A DNA stretch of 64,000 nucleotides, from assembly GCF_003985155.1 (NCBI RefSeq), contig NZ_ML133702.1, positions 1-64,000 on the forward strand, given 5' to 3'. The translations under genes were made by a program, and so were the position numbers. This DNA is from Rhizobium vallis. GTDB taxonomy: Bacteria > Pseudomonadota > Alphaproteobacteria > Rhizobiales > Rhizobiaceae. The notes beneath the pieces are model-generated. The model did not search any database. It saw nothing but the letters and a program-made list of their open reading frames with translations, and was not told where the DNA came from. This document shows positions 17,784-25,600 of the stretch, piece by piece. Within the stretch, counting starts at the first letter, position 1; the number at the start of each line of letters is the position of its first letter.

Positions 17784-18968
17784 TCATCCGTTGACGCTCT
17801 GAACAGTCGCAACGCTAGCGCCGCCGGCAGCCCGGCGCGTGGCAAGCGCCTTGACCGAAAAGAGTGCGTAGATGATCAGCGGAAGGCAGACGAGATAGGA
17901 GGTCCTGATGCCTGCATGTTCGGCAATGAAACCGAGCAGCGGCGGCGCCAGGAAGAAGACGACGAAGGTCATCTGGCCGAGAGCGGCGACGTTGAGATAG
18001 GCCGCGCGATCAGTGCGCTGGGCCGCTGCCGAGACGGCGAGGGGATAGACCGCGCTGCAGCCGGCGCCCATCAAGGCGAAGCCCGCCAGTGCGACATAGG
18101 CATGCGGTGCGCCCCAGACGGCGCAGGTGCCGATCGCCGAAAGCACAAGCAGCATCGTGGCGACGGCCCGCGCGCCAAACCGATCGACCAGCGGATCGAC
18201 GAACAGGCGCGCCAGCGCCATGCAAAAGGTAAAGAGTGTCAATCCCAGTCCACCGATGAAGGGCTCGACTGCAAACACATCGCGCATATAGATCGCCGAC
18301 CAGTCGATCCCCGCACCTTCGACGAGAAAGGCGGCGATGCCGATGACGCAGAGCGGCATCAGCCCCCAGGTAGGAAGCGCTATCGGCGGCGCCTTGCCTT
18401 CCTCCAACGTGATCCGCGCCGGCGCATTGCGCATGCCGGCGATCGCCCAGATGCCGATGAAGAGGACCGCGACGAAGGTCACGGCGAGATGTAGCTGCAT
18501 CGAAATACCGGCTTGGCGGACGACCGAGGAGACAAGCGCCGTGACGAAGAAGCCGAGGCTCCAGAAACCATGAGCCCTGTTCATCACGCCGCGTCCCAGT
18601 TGTGCTTCGATGCGGTCGATCTCGACATTGAGATTGATCTCCAGCGCCCCGGCGAGCAGCCCCTCGGCGAAAAACAAACAGAATACGACCGGCGCAGCAC
18701 CGATCCATGGCACCAGCGACAGCAGCGCAGATGTGCCGAGAACTGTAATGAACGCCGTCGTCCGCGCGCCGAGCCGGGCGATCAATGGCGAAGAGAAAGT
18801 CAACGAAATCAAGGCGCCGATCGCAGACCCTATCAACGTCAACCCAAGCTCGGACTTATCGACGCCAAGCGCAACCTGCAAATCCGGCATCCTCGACAGC
18901 AGCGCCCCCAGCGACACGGCGAAGAGAAAGAAGCAGACATAGATCCGCTGCTGCGGCGCAATTTTCAT
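17784..18968 (-). CDS. Major facilitator superfamily transporter
   Basis: 394 residues from the ATG at 18968, with CGGAG eight bases upstream; the frame stays open a further 89 codons but that part is polar and not membrane-like. About twelve hydrophobic segments are visible. The N-half loop SSPLIARLGARTTAF is the family motif-A position, and NRAHGFWSLGFF resembles the sugar/drug MFS group that includes YbjJ-like proteins. It sits in the inner membrane. It ends toward the methyltransferase gene (convergent, 110 bases apart). A role in exporting the product of the adjacent fusion enzyme is possible but not shown by the sequence. Confidence 0.82.
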   Translation of the reverse strand: MKIAPQQRIYVCFFLFAVSLGALLSRMPDLQVALGVDKSELGLTLIGSAIGALISLTFSSPLIARLGARTTAFITVLGTSALLSLVPWIGAAPVVFCLFFAEGLLAGALEINLNVEIDRIEAQLGRGVMNRAHGFWSLGFFVTALVSSVVRQAGISMQLHLAVTFVAVLFIGIWAIAGMRNAPARITLEEGKAPPIALPTWGLMPLCVIGIAAFLVEGAGIDWSAIYMRDVFAVEPFIGGLGLTLFTFCMALARLFVDPLVDRFGARAVATMLLVLSAIGTCAVWGAPHAYVALAGFALMGAGCSAVYPLAVSAAAQRTDRAAYLNVAALGQMTFVVFFLAPPLLGFIAEHAGIRTSYLVCLPLIIYALFSVKALATRRAAGGASVATVQSVNG

Positions 18969-19271
18969 GATGCAACTCCGGGGATTGACGCGTCGAAGCA
19001 GAACACGCGCTTTTGGATCTGTGATGAATACCTCAGAGGGCCGGAGATCAAAACTTGTTTCTGAGGGGATGCGACGGAACAGGCGGTTTGCTCGACATTC
19101 TTCACGAGCGCCCGCGAGGGGCGCCGGCGGCGGTAACGCAGGCCATCTCATCGGGCGCCGCCCTCGGCTTATATGATCGTCGTAGAAAAGCCTCACTTGA
19201 AATCGCATGTGCGCAGCACATGCGTCACGTCGCATACCTAACCTAACTATATGGATTAGAGAGAACTTTTG
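18969..19271. other. Intergenic region between divergent genes
   Basis: 303 bases between the MFS gene and the phosphodiester glycosidase gene, which are transcribed apart. Both promoters should lie here. The last 40 bases before 19272 are A/T-rich (TATATGGATTAGAGAG) and could hold a -10 element, but I see no convincing -35 partner and no RNA gene. Confidence 0.4.
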
Positions 19272-20249
19272 ATGTCGGTCGTTCGCAAGCTCCTCTACGG
19301 AATAGCCGCAGCATTGGTCATCGCGATTGTCATTGGTGCGGGATGGCTCTGGCAGATTGCGGGCGCTTACGGTTTCAACAGCATATTGCGACGCGGCGGA
19401 ACCTATTGGATCACTGTGAAGCCTGACGACGAGCGGCTATCTGCCTCCATGCAATTGGCGCTAAAGAGCCCAGTCCCGACCGTGCAGCCGGGGCCGCTAG
19501 TCTGGCAGCAGCCTGAGCCCGGCTTCGAAGTAGCAGAACTGCCAGTGCTTGCCGATGGACGCGAGGTCGACCGGATTTTTCTCAGCCGGATTGACCCGGC
19601 GCGCTTCCGCTTCGTCGTCCATAACGCACCAAAGGGTGATACGGGTATCGACGAATGGGAACATGCTTTGCCGAAGGCCGTGCTGATCGTCAATGGCAGC
19701 TATTACGACACACATGGCCGGCCGGACACACCCTTCATCGGTGAGGGTGTAGCGCTGGGTCCCCAGCAGTATGATGCAAAGGCTGGCGCCTTCATTGCGG
19801 ATGCAAACTCAGCCGACATCCGTGACCTGACCCATCAGGATTGGCAGAGCGCCTTTGCCGGAGCGACAAATTCCATGGTTTCATATCCGCTTCTGATCGG
19901 TGACGATGGCCAGACCCACGTGAACGTGAAAAGCCGCTGGCTAGCCAATCGGACCTTTGTGGCCAAGGACGGCGCAGGCCGCATTGTGATCGGCACGACA
20001 AAGGAGGCGTTCTTTTCCCTCGACCGGTTGGCGGACTTTCTCAAGGCGTCGCCACTGGATCTCAAGATCGCCCTCAACCTCGATGGCGGTCCCATCGCAT
20101 GCCGGAGCGTCCGGTTGAACGGGTATAGCCAAAAGTTCTATGCGCGATGGGAAGCGCAGGTCGACGACGATAACGTCAAATTGCTGCGCTGGCCGATTTC
20201 TCAGGCTACCTGGGCCATGCCAATGGTTTTGACCGTTGAGCCGAGATAG
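19272..20249 (+). CDS. Membrane-anchored phosphodiester glycosidase-domain protein (DUF2233/NAGPA type)
   Basis: 325 residues from the ATG at 19272. Residues 7-30 form one transmembrane or uncleaved signal segment, so the rest faces the periplasm. The body carries VLIVNGSYYDTHGRPDTPFIG and IALNLDGGPIACRS, the two blocks that define the NAGPA/DUF2233 fold; the conserved Asp in NLDGG and the NGSYYD loop belong to the presumed active site. Characterised relatives remove a sugar from a phosphodiester. In bacteria these proteins are thought to trim cell-surface phosphoglycans or cleave peptidoglycan-linked phosphodiesters. It stands alone on the plus strand with a regulatory gap of 303 bases upstream. 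Confidence 0.75.
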   Translation: MSVVRKLLYGIAAALVIAIVIGAGWLWQIAGAYGFNSILRRGGTYWITVKPDDERLSASMQLALKSPVPTVQPGPLVWQQPEPGFEVAELPVLADGREVDRIFLSRIDPARFRFVVHNAPKGDTGIDEWEHALPKAVLIVNGSYYDTHGRPDTPFIGEGVALGPQQYDAKAGAFIADANSADIRDLTHQDWQSAFAGATNSMVSYPLLIGDDGQTHVNVKSRWLANRTFVAKDGAGRIVIGTTKEAFFSLDRLADFLKASPLDLKIALNLDGGPIACRSVRLNGYSQKFYARWEAQVDDDNVKLLRWPISQATWAMPMVLTVEPR

Positions 20250-20484
20250 GCGAAAGGACCACAATTCGGAGGTGAGTTCGACCGTCCCTACAGGATTGGC
20301 CCGTCGCACATTATGTCGATCTGCTCGCCACCACGCCCTACCTTCTGGTCAAGGATATGCTGCTGCAGCGACGGCTTCTGGAGGAGAAGCGCCTGCTGAT
20401 GTTCAGGATGAAGTGCGACTCACGGTTAACTGCCAAGCGACATGAGCCCCATTCTGCGAACAAGCATGAAGTGGCGCGAGCGTT

Positions 20485-22446
20485 TCAGTGTGCGACGCCT
20501 GGTTCCTCGTGTGCCCTCACGATGGCGTCCGCTTCCTTGCCGTATAGCTCCTCGAAGTGATCGAAGGTCTTGGAAAAGTAACCAATGCCTTGTGTTGCCG
20601 AGCGCAGCGCCCGCGCCAGATCGTCAAGTGCGCCGCCCGGAATGAGTGCCCGGAAGATGTCCCATCCCTTAGCGGTTTCATCCCGGTCGAAGCCGAGAAC
20701 CTGACCCTTGAGAGCGGAGACGATCTGGACGAGGCTGCCGGAATAGATCGACGGAATGTGAATTTCGCTGCGGAAGACCGGTTGCATTAAAACGGCCGAC
20801 CCTTCGGAAAGCGCCTGTCGCACTCCCATTTTCGACGCAGTCCGGAAGGCGTGTTCCGAACTGTCGACGGCATGGTGTTGACCATCGTACAGCGTTACGC
20901 CGACATCGATGACCTGGAAGCCTAGCGGCCCTTTCTCCATCGCTTCGCGCGCGCCTGCTTCGACAGCCGGGATGTAGTTGCGCGGAACGACGCCACCCTT
21001 GACGGTTTCGCTAAAGGTGAAGCCCCGGCCGCGCTCATTGGGGCGAATGCTCAGCTTAACATCCGCGAACTGTCCGGCACCGCCGGTCTGTTTGCGGTGA
21101 CGGTAATGAACCTCAGATGGTTTCGCAATTGTCTCGCGGTAGATCGGCGTGGGCGGTCGATCGGTTACGTCGATGTGAAACACGTCGGACAGGGTTCGGC
21201 AGAGATCGCGCAGGTGCACCGGCCCCTGGGCGCGCACGAGCTGGGCGCCGGTGCTTTCCTCCTGCAAGACCGTTAGGCCGCGATCCGTCTCGGAAAGTTT
21301 TGCCAGCGTTTCGGAGAGCTTGTTTTCATCGCGCTCGCTGCCTGGGACTAGGATCCTTTCAAGCATCGGCGTGGGTGGCTCCGTCCATTCAGGCGGGGCG
21401 GCCACCGCGTTTGATGTCAACAGCGAAGGGACGGGCAAGTGGTCCGACTTGACCGTCGCAAACACATCCCCCGACGCAGGCACAACCGCCGAATTGGACC
21501 GCCCGTTTGCAAGATGCTGTACGGCGCCGAGGCTGGAGCCGCCCAGTGATGCGCCCTGCCGCAGTCCCTCGCCAAGCGCGCGCACGAGCACTGTCTTACC
21601 GACATTCTGGCGATGATAGGCATGGAAGCTCACGGCAGTCAGCTTGTTTTCATCGACATTGCCCGCACGAGCCAGGCGCTGTCGAAGAACCCCCACCGGC
21701 GGCGCCTCGTGGCGCAGCGCCTTCATCAGTCTCATCATGCCGTTGCCGTGACTTGCGGCACCGATCAGGACTGGAATAATCCTGTTTTCCCTGAGAACCC
21801 GCGACGAGATGGCATAAAGCGCGTCGCTGGGCGGCTCGCGATCTTCGATCAATTCCTCGAGAAGCCAATCGTCGAATTCGGAGAGATGTTCCAGCAGCTC
21901 GGTGCGCGCTTCATGCTCGCGCTCGGCGGTATTTTCGGGGATTGCGATCAGCGCCGAGGTCTGACCTTCCCGGTATCGCCACGCCCGTTCGGAAATCAGA
22001 TCACAACTGCCTATGATCCTGTCACCCTCGCGGATCGGGATCTGGCGAAGCAAAAGCGTGTGGTTGGCGTAGTCTTGAAGCGCAGCGATCACGTCCCTCA
22101 GCCGCCCTCTCGGTTCATCCATTCGGTTGACGAAGAGGATGCACGGCGTCCCCGAGGCTTCGACTATCCGCAGATAGGGCGCGGCGAGCACAGCCTCCTC
22201 GGGTGCCGATGAAACGCACAGGATGCAGGCGTCGCTGGCAAGAAGCGCGTGCTGTGCATGCGCCAACGCCTCGTTGGGTCCTGGCGCATCCAGAGCACAC
22301 CACGCCTCGTTTCCAAAGGTGAATTCTGTGAGGTTCAATCCATAAGGGGAGCTGGATTTTCTCGGCGCCCCCTCCAGCGAGCCGAGCTTTTCCACGACTG
22401 TTGATTTTCCGGTCTGCGAGGGTCCAAGCACGGTAAAGCAGCGCAT
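20485..22446 (-). CDS. Elongation factor G-like translational GTPase paralogue
   Basis: 653 residues from the ATG at 22446: GGAGG stands seven bases upstream of that ATG, too close to the ATG at 22452 for the latter to be used. The G domain has a P-loop GPSQTGKS, a switch-II DAPGPNE and a G4 VNRMDEP instead of the usual NKxD. Later segments are EF-G domains III-V: RGLTVLQEESTGAQLV, the catalytic-loop region VHYRHRKQTGGAGQFADV of domain IV, and the C-terminal PIYSGSLVQIVSALKGQV-like block. Acidic residues common to EF-G switch I are not obvious. It is not the housekeeping fusA. Relatives are annotated as EF-G-like proteins in many alphaproteobacteria, with no settled role. No ribosomal genes are nearby. 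Confidence 0.85.
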   Translation of the reverse strand: MRCFTVLGPSQTGKSTVVEKLGSLEGAPRKSSSPYGLNLTEFTFGNEAWCALDAPGPNEALAHAQHALLASDACILCVSSAPEEAVLAAPYLRIVEASGTPCILFVNRMDEPRGRLRDVIAALQDYANHTLLLRQIPIREGDRIIGSCDLISERAWRYREGQTSALIAIPENTAEREHEARTELLEHLSEFDDWLLEELIEDREPPSDALYAISSRVLRENRIIPVLIGAASHGNGMMRLMKALRHEAPPVGVLRQRLARAGNVDENKLTAVSFHAYHRQNVGKTVLVRALGEGLRQGASLGGSSLGAVQHLANGRSNSAVVPASGDVFATVKSDHLPVPSLLTSNAVAAPPEWTEPPTPMLERILVPGSERDENKLSETLAKLSETDRGLTVLQEESTGAQLVRAQGPVHLRDLCRTLSDVFHIDVTDRPPTPIYRETIAKPSEVHYRHRKQTGGAGQFADVKLSIRPNERGRGFTFSETVKGGVVPRNYIPAVEAGAREAMEKGPLGFQVIDVGVTLYDGQHHAVDSSEHAFRTASKMGVRQALSEGSAVLMQPVFRSEIHIPSIYSGSLVQIVSALKGQVLGFDRDETAKGWDIFRALIPGGALDDLARALRSATQGIGYFSKTFDHFEELYGKEADAIVRAHEEPGVAH

Positions 22447-22790
22447 CGGCATTCCTCCAACTGCGATAAACACAATTTTCAGCCATCATAGGATGCCCTG
22501 AACCGCTGCAAGGCGCCAGAGGTGTTTCAGTTTCGCAACGCTTTTGACCTGGACTTGCGTTTGAGGCTGAGGTCCCTTTGCATTTAATCATCAGATTCTG
22601 TCTGCAACGATTTCAAGAGGATACCTCGACACCAAATTCGAGACACGGCAGTTAATGTGAGAATGCCGTTTTGAGTTTGGCACCGAGGAGCGCCACCCGA
22701 GTTGCCATGGACGAACGTCTGCGATAAGCGCCTTTGCACGCAGCTCCCGCACGAGAGGCGCCAAAGGACTTCTAGGGAATCGAGACGAGC
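22447..22790. other. Intergenic region, nothing recognised
   Basis: About 340 bases between the divergent EF-G-like and PhnA-like genes. Both promoters should be here. I see no RNA gene, repeat or operator that I can support. Confidence 0.4.
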
Positions 22791-23093
22791 ATGGCCGCTG
22801 ACGACGACGAATACATCTATGACGAAGTGACAGGCGAATGGCGTCCGGCTTCGGAGGTGGCAGCAGCCGCCGGCAATGAGGCGGTCGTTCGGGACGCAAG
22901 CGGCAATGTCCTTGCCGATGGCGACTCCGTCACCGTCATCAAGGATTTGAAGGTCAAGGGAGCCGGCCAGACGCTGAAACAGGGCACCGTCATCAGGTCG
23001 ATCCGCCTCACCGATAATCCCGAGGAGATCGATTGCCGCCATGACGGAATCAAGGGTCTCGTTCTGCGCACCGAGTTCGTGCGCAAACGCTAG
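22791..23093 (+). CDS. PhnA/YjdM-like protein
   Basis: 100 residues. The C-terminal two thirds match the PhnA (YjdM) domain: VVRDASGNVLADGDSVTVIKDLKVKG, TLKQGTVIRSIRL and DCRHDGIKGLVLRTEFVRKR. The zinc-ribbon Cys pairs found at the N-terminus of the E. coli protein are absent; instead there is an acidic start with DEYIYDEVTGEW. The name refers to alkylphosphonate utilisation, but the family member has no proven role in that pathway. It stands alone; a convergent toxin-like gene ends 20 bases downstream of its stop. Confidence 0.75.
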   Translation: MAADDDEYIYDEVTGEWRPASEVAAAAGNEAVVRDASGNVLADGDSVTVIKDLKVKGAGQTLKQGTVIRSIRLTDNPEEIDCRHDGIKGLVLRTEFVRKR

Positions 23094-23113
23094 TCCAAAT
23101 TCTCGGGGCCCGC

Positions 23114-23527
23114 TCAGCGGGTCCGGCTGACTTCCGTGGCCGACTTGCGGCGACTGATGAATTCACGCAGAAGCGGCAGGAAGAAGGCCTTGCTGAAGCG
23201 GCCGATTGGCGGCTCAGGTTCGAGATAGAACGAGTTCCCGACGATGTCGGTGTTGAACTCGTCGAAGATGATCCAGAGCCTGCGATCGGCATCGAGGCCG
23301 GCGCGGCGCTTTTCGATAGCCGGCACTTCCACGGCAAACCGCGACGCCTCCGGCTGCTTGGTGGTGATGGGGAAGAAGAGAACCAGATCACCGTCCGGTC
23401 GCGGCATTCTGACGCCGACGGCGACCGGCCGTTCCTTGCGTCCTTCCGTCTCTCCACGCCCGGCCTCTCTCGCCCATAGATACGGATAGCGTATGACGCT
23501 TGCGGTCTGGATCAGCTCATAGTTCAC
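23114..23527 (-). CDS. Putative toxin of a type II toxin-antitoxin pair (PemK/MazF-like)
   Basis: 137 residues, GTG start at 23527 overlapping the antitoxin stop by four bases (GTGA). The sequence opens with VIRYPYLWAREAG, then has KERPVAVGV, LFFPITTKQP, a helix with EKRRAGLDADRRLWIIFDEFN, and a polar C-terminus. The order matches the PemK/MazF barrel: a basic Arg-Pro after the first strand, a PIT strand, and a W-I-hydrophobic strand before the last helices. The second pair at 41.2-41.9 kb encodes a clear paralogue with the same landmarks. The family call is by pattern only. If it is a toxin, it would cleave RNA and be neutralised by the antitoxin encoded just upstream. Confidence 0.6.
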   Translation of the reverse strand: MNYELIQTASVIRYPYLWAREAGRGETEGRKERPVAVGVRMPRPDGDLVLFFPITTKQPEASRFAVEVPAIEKRRAGLDADRRLWIIFDEFNTDIVGNSFYLEPEPPIGRFSKAFFLPLLREFISRRKSATEVSRTR

Positions 23528-23790
23528 CGGCCAGTCTCGTCCTCGTCGGCATAGACCTCGACGGCATTTTCGAACTCGGCAAAGAATTCATCTGACATCG
23601 TTTCGATTGTCCCGACGGTGCGCCGATCCGACTGCTTCATCAGCCGCTGGTAGTCTTCGATATTGAGCAGGACCAATCGGGGTTTATTCCGCTGGGTGAT
23701 GGTCACTGGATGGCGCAGGGCCTCGGCGATGATGTCGCCAGACTTACGCGAGAGATCGCTGGTTGAATAGGAACCGCTTGACTTAGGCAT
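23524..23790 (-). CDS. Phd/YefM-type antitoxin
   Basis: 88 residues from the ATG at 23790 with an AGGGAAA site upstream. The N-terminal half follows the Phd/YefM pattern: STSDLSRKSGDIIAEAL, then PVTITQRNKPRLVLLNIEDYQRL, the DNA-binding dimer fold. The C-terminal tail is acidic (ENAVEVYADEDETGR), as expected of a disordered toxin-binding tail. It is translationally coupled to the toxin gene. A perfect palindrome at 23814-23828, 24 bases before the start codon, is the likely autoregulatory operator. Confidence 0.75.
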   Translation of the reverse strand: MPKSSGSYSTSDLSRKSGDIIAEALRHPVTITQRNKPRLVLLNIEDYQRLMKQSDRRTVGTIETMSDEFFAEFENAVEVYADEDETGR

Positions 23791-23813
23791 GTAGTTTCCC
23801 TGTTGCTGTATTT

Positions 23814-23828
23814 GTTGTAAAATACAAC
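23814..23828. promoter_or_regulatory. Palindromic operator upstream of the Phd-type antitoxin
   Basis: GTTGTAAAATACAAC is a perfect inverted repeat (6-base arms, 3-base centre) 24 bases upstream of the antitoxin ATG. This is the position where Phd/YefM antitoxins bind to repress their own operon. Binding itself is inferred. Confidence 0.55.
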
Positions 23829-24245
23829 ATTTCCAACAATGCTGCAATTTTTCATGCGATGTTGAACGCATTGCTGCTCAGTTCGCACCAGCGTCCGCCG
23901 GCCGAGGCCTGCAACGGTTTCGCCGGTCATCGTCGCCGTCGCCAAAGCCTCGTTAACCCCGCTTAAACCAGATCGATGGGGAAGAGCCTGCTACGGCGGC
24001 CGGGCTCGATGCAAACGGCTGCGAGGTGATTGAATCCGATCCGGAAATCTATATGCAAATGGTTGCAAGATTCGCGGAGATATACGAATGAGACGCCGCC
24101 CTTCCCGCGGCCGCATGACGACAGGTCTTCGGCCCCAGCGTTCGGCTCTCAATCTCGTCGCCCAGAATTAAGCCAGCAGGATGATGCCGCAGCACAAGGC
24201 CTGTGTTCCTGCTTCTCGCATCCATTTCTCCACAAGGATCTTTCG
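23829..24245. other. Intergenic region, nothing recognised
   Basis: About 415 bases between the antitoxin operator and the start of the secreted protein gene. A frame is open across its right part (from 24030) in phase with the downstream gene, but its codons give no conserved residues and the signal peptide starts at 24246. No RNA gene or repeat is seen. Confidence 0.35.
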
Positions 24246-25433
24246 ATGAAACACATCCGCAATCTCAATCTCCTGGCGGCAAGTGCTGCGTTCCTGACGC
24301 TAGGCGGCCCGGCCTTTGCCCTTGATGGCGCCGATATGATGAAGAAGCTTGCTGCGGCCACCGGCGCCGGCGGTACGGTCATCACCTTCGAGAAGGCTGA
24401 TGTCGATGGCGACACGGTCACGGCATCAGGCGTCGAGGTCGGACTTGCGAGCCTGCCTGGCGATAAGATGAAGATCGGCGAGATCACCTTCGAGGGCGTG
24501 AAGGAGACCGAAGGCGGCGGGTATTACGCCAAGTCGGTCGCCTTCCCAGATGTCGACGTGAAGCAGGAGGGTGGTGAGTTTTCCGCCAAGGATTTGCAGG
24601 TCCAGGGTCTGACCATCCCCGCCAATGCCGCCGGAGCGACGCTCGACGACATCGTGCTCTATGAGGTCGTCAGCACCGGCCGGATCGCCTTCAACATGAA
24701 CGGCAAGGATGTCTTCTCGATCGAAAGCTCCGAGTCGAATCTCGGGCGCGAGGATGGCGGCTTCACCTACGACGCCAATGTCGCCGGCCTCAAGATCGAC
24801 CTGTCGCAGGTCGAGGAGCCGGCCTCCAAAGACGCGATCGAGAAGCTGGGGCTGACGACGCTAGACGGCGCAGTCACGATGAAGGGCAGCTGGGAGACCG
24901 AAAGCGGCAAGGTCGCGATCGACGAATATGCCTTCGACTTCAAGAATGTCGGCCGGCTGAACCTCGCGGTAGACTTTTCCGGTTACACGCTGAATTTCAT
25001 CAAATCGCTGCAGGAAGCGGCCAAGACCGCCGAAGCCAATCCGAACAAGGAAGAGGCAAATCAGGCGATGGGCCTCGCCATGCTGGGCATGATGCAGCAG
25101 CTGACGTTCAACAGTGCCGAACTGCGCTTCGACGATGCATCGATCACCAAGAAGGCTCTAGATTATGCCGGCTCGCAGCAGGGCGTCAGCGGCGACCAGC
25201 TCGCGCAATCGCTGAAGGGACTCGTGCCGGTGATGCTGGCGCAGCTCAACCTGCCGGAACTGCAGAACCAGATCTCGGCCGCCGTCAATACCTACCTCGA
25301 CGGCCCGAAGAGCCTGACGATCAGCGCCGCCCCTGAAAAGCCGGTGCCCTTCCCGATGATCGTGGGCGCGGCCATGGGTGCGCCGAACACCATTCCCACG
25401 GTGCTTGGCGTCAAGGTGACGGCGAACGACTAA
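24246..25433 (+). CDS. Secreted or periplasmic protein of unknown function
   Basis: 395 residues from the ATG at 24246, chosen because it begins a good signal peptide (KHIRNLNLLAASAAFLTLGG, with cleavage likely after AFA). The mature part contains many beta-prone stretches such as TVITFEKADVDGDTVTASG and ITFEGVKETEGGGYYAKS, then a longer C-terminal region with LNLPELQNQISAAVNTYL. It has no Cys in the mature part and no transmembrane segment. The pattern resembles periplasmic proteins of the DUF945/AsmA-like type that are rich in alternating strands, but I do not recognise the family with confidence. It is monocistronic. A rhizobial palindromic repeat follows the stop. Confidence 0.7.
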   Translation: MKHIRNLNLLAASAAFLTLGGPAFALDGADMMKKLAAATGAGGTVITFEKADVDGDTVTASGVEVGLASLPGDKMKIGEITFEGVKETEGGGYYAKSVAFPDVDVKQEGGEFSAKDLQVQGLTIPANAAGATLDDIVLYEVVSTGRIAFNMNGKDVFSIESSESNLGREDGGFTYDANVAGLKIDLSQVEEPASKDAIEKLGLTTLDGAVTMKGSWETESGKVAIDEYAFDFKNVGRLNLAVDFSGYTLNFIKSLQEAAKTAEANPNKEEANQAMGLAMLGMMQQLTFNSAELRFDDASITKKALDYAGSQQGVSGDQLAQSLKGLVPVMLAQLNLPELQNQISAAVNTYLDGPKSLTISAAPEKPVPFPMIVGAAMGAPNTIPTVLGVKVTAND

Positions 25434-25442
25434 CGCATCGGC

Positions 25443-25530
25443 CCGAAATCGAAATCGATTTTCGGAATGCAGGATGCGCATTTCAAACTGTTGGAGACGC
25501 CGTGCATTCGAGAGGACGCACGGCGTTTCA
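25443..25530. repeat. Intergenic palindromic repeat, rhizobial mosaic-element type
   Basis: Two hairpins in tandem: 25443-25465 (CCGAAA / TTTCGG arms) and 25499-25524 (GCCGTGC / GCACGGC arms), joined by GATGCGCATTTCAAA. This layout, with a GATGCGCA core followed by a GC-rich hairpin, is one I recognise from repeated intergenic elements in Rhizobium genomes. It follows the stop of the secreted protein gene and may also act as a transcription terminator for both convergent genes. Confidence 0.5.
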
Positions 25531-25600
25531 AGACCGGCTTGCCGGGTGTGAAAGCTTGGCAACTGGTACGCCTCGGACAGCGGGACGCTGCAGCAGCCCC

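Noticed and set aside
20286..20430. Protein-like stretch (YVDLLATTPYLLVKDMLLQ) after the glycosidase gene
   Set aside because: Looks like the tail of a lost gene but has no start, conflicting frames and no recognised family.
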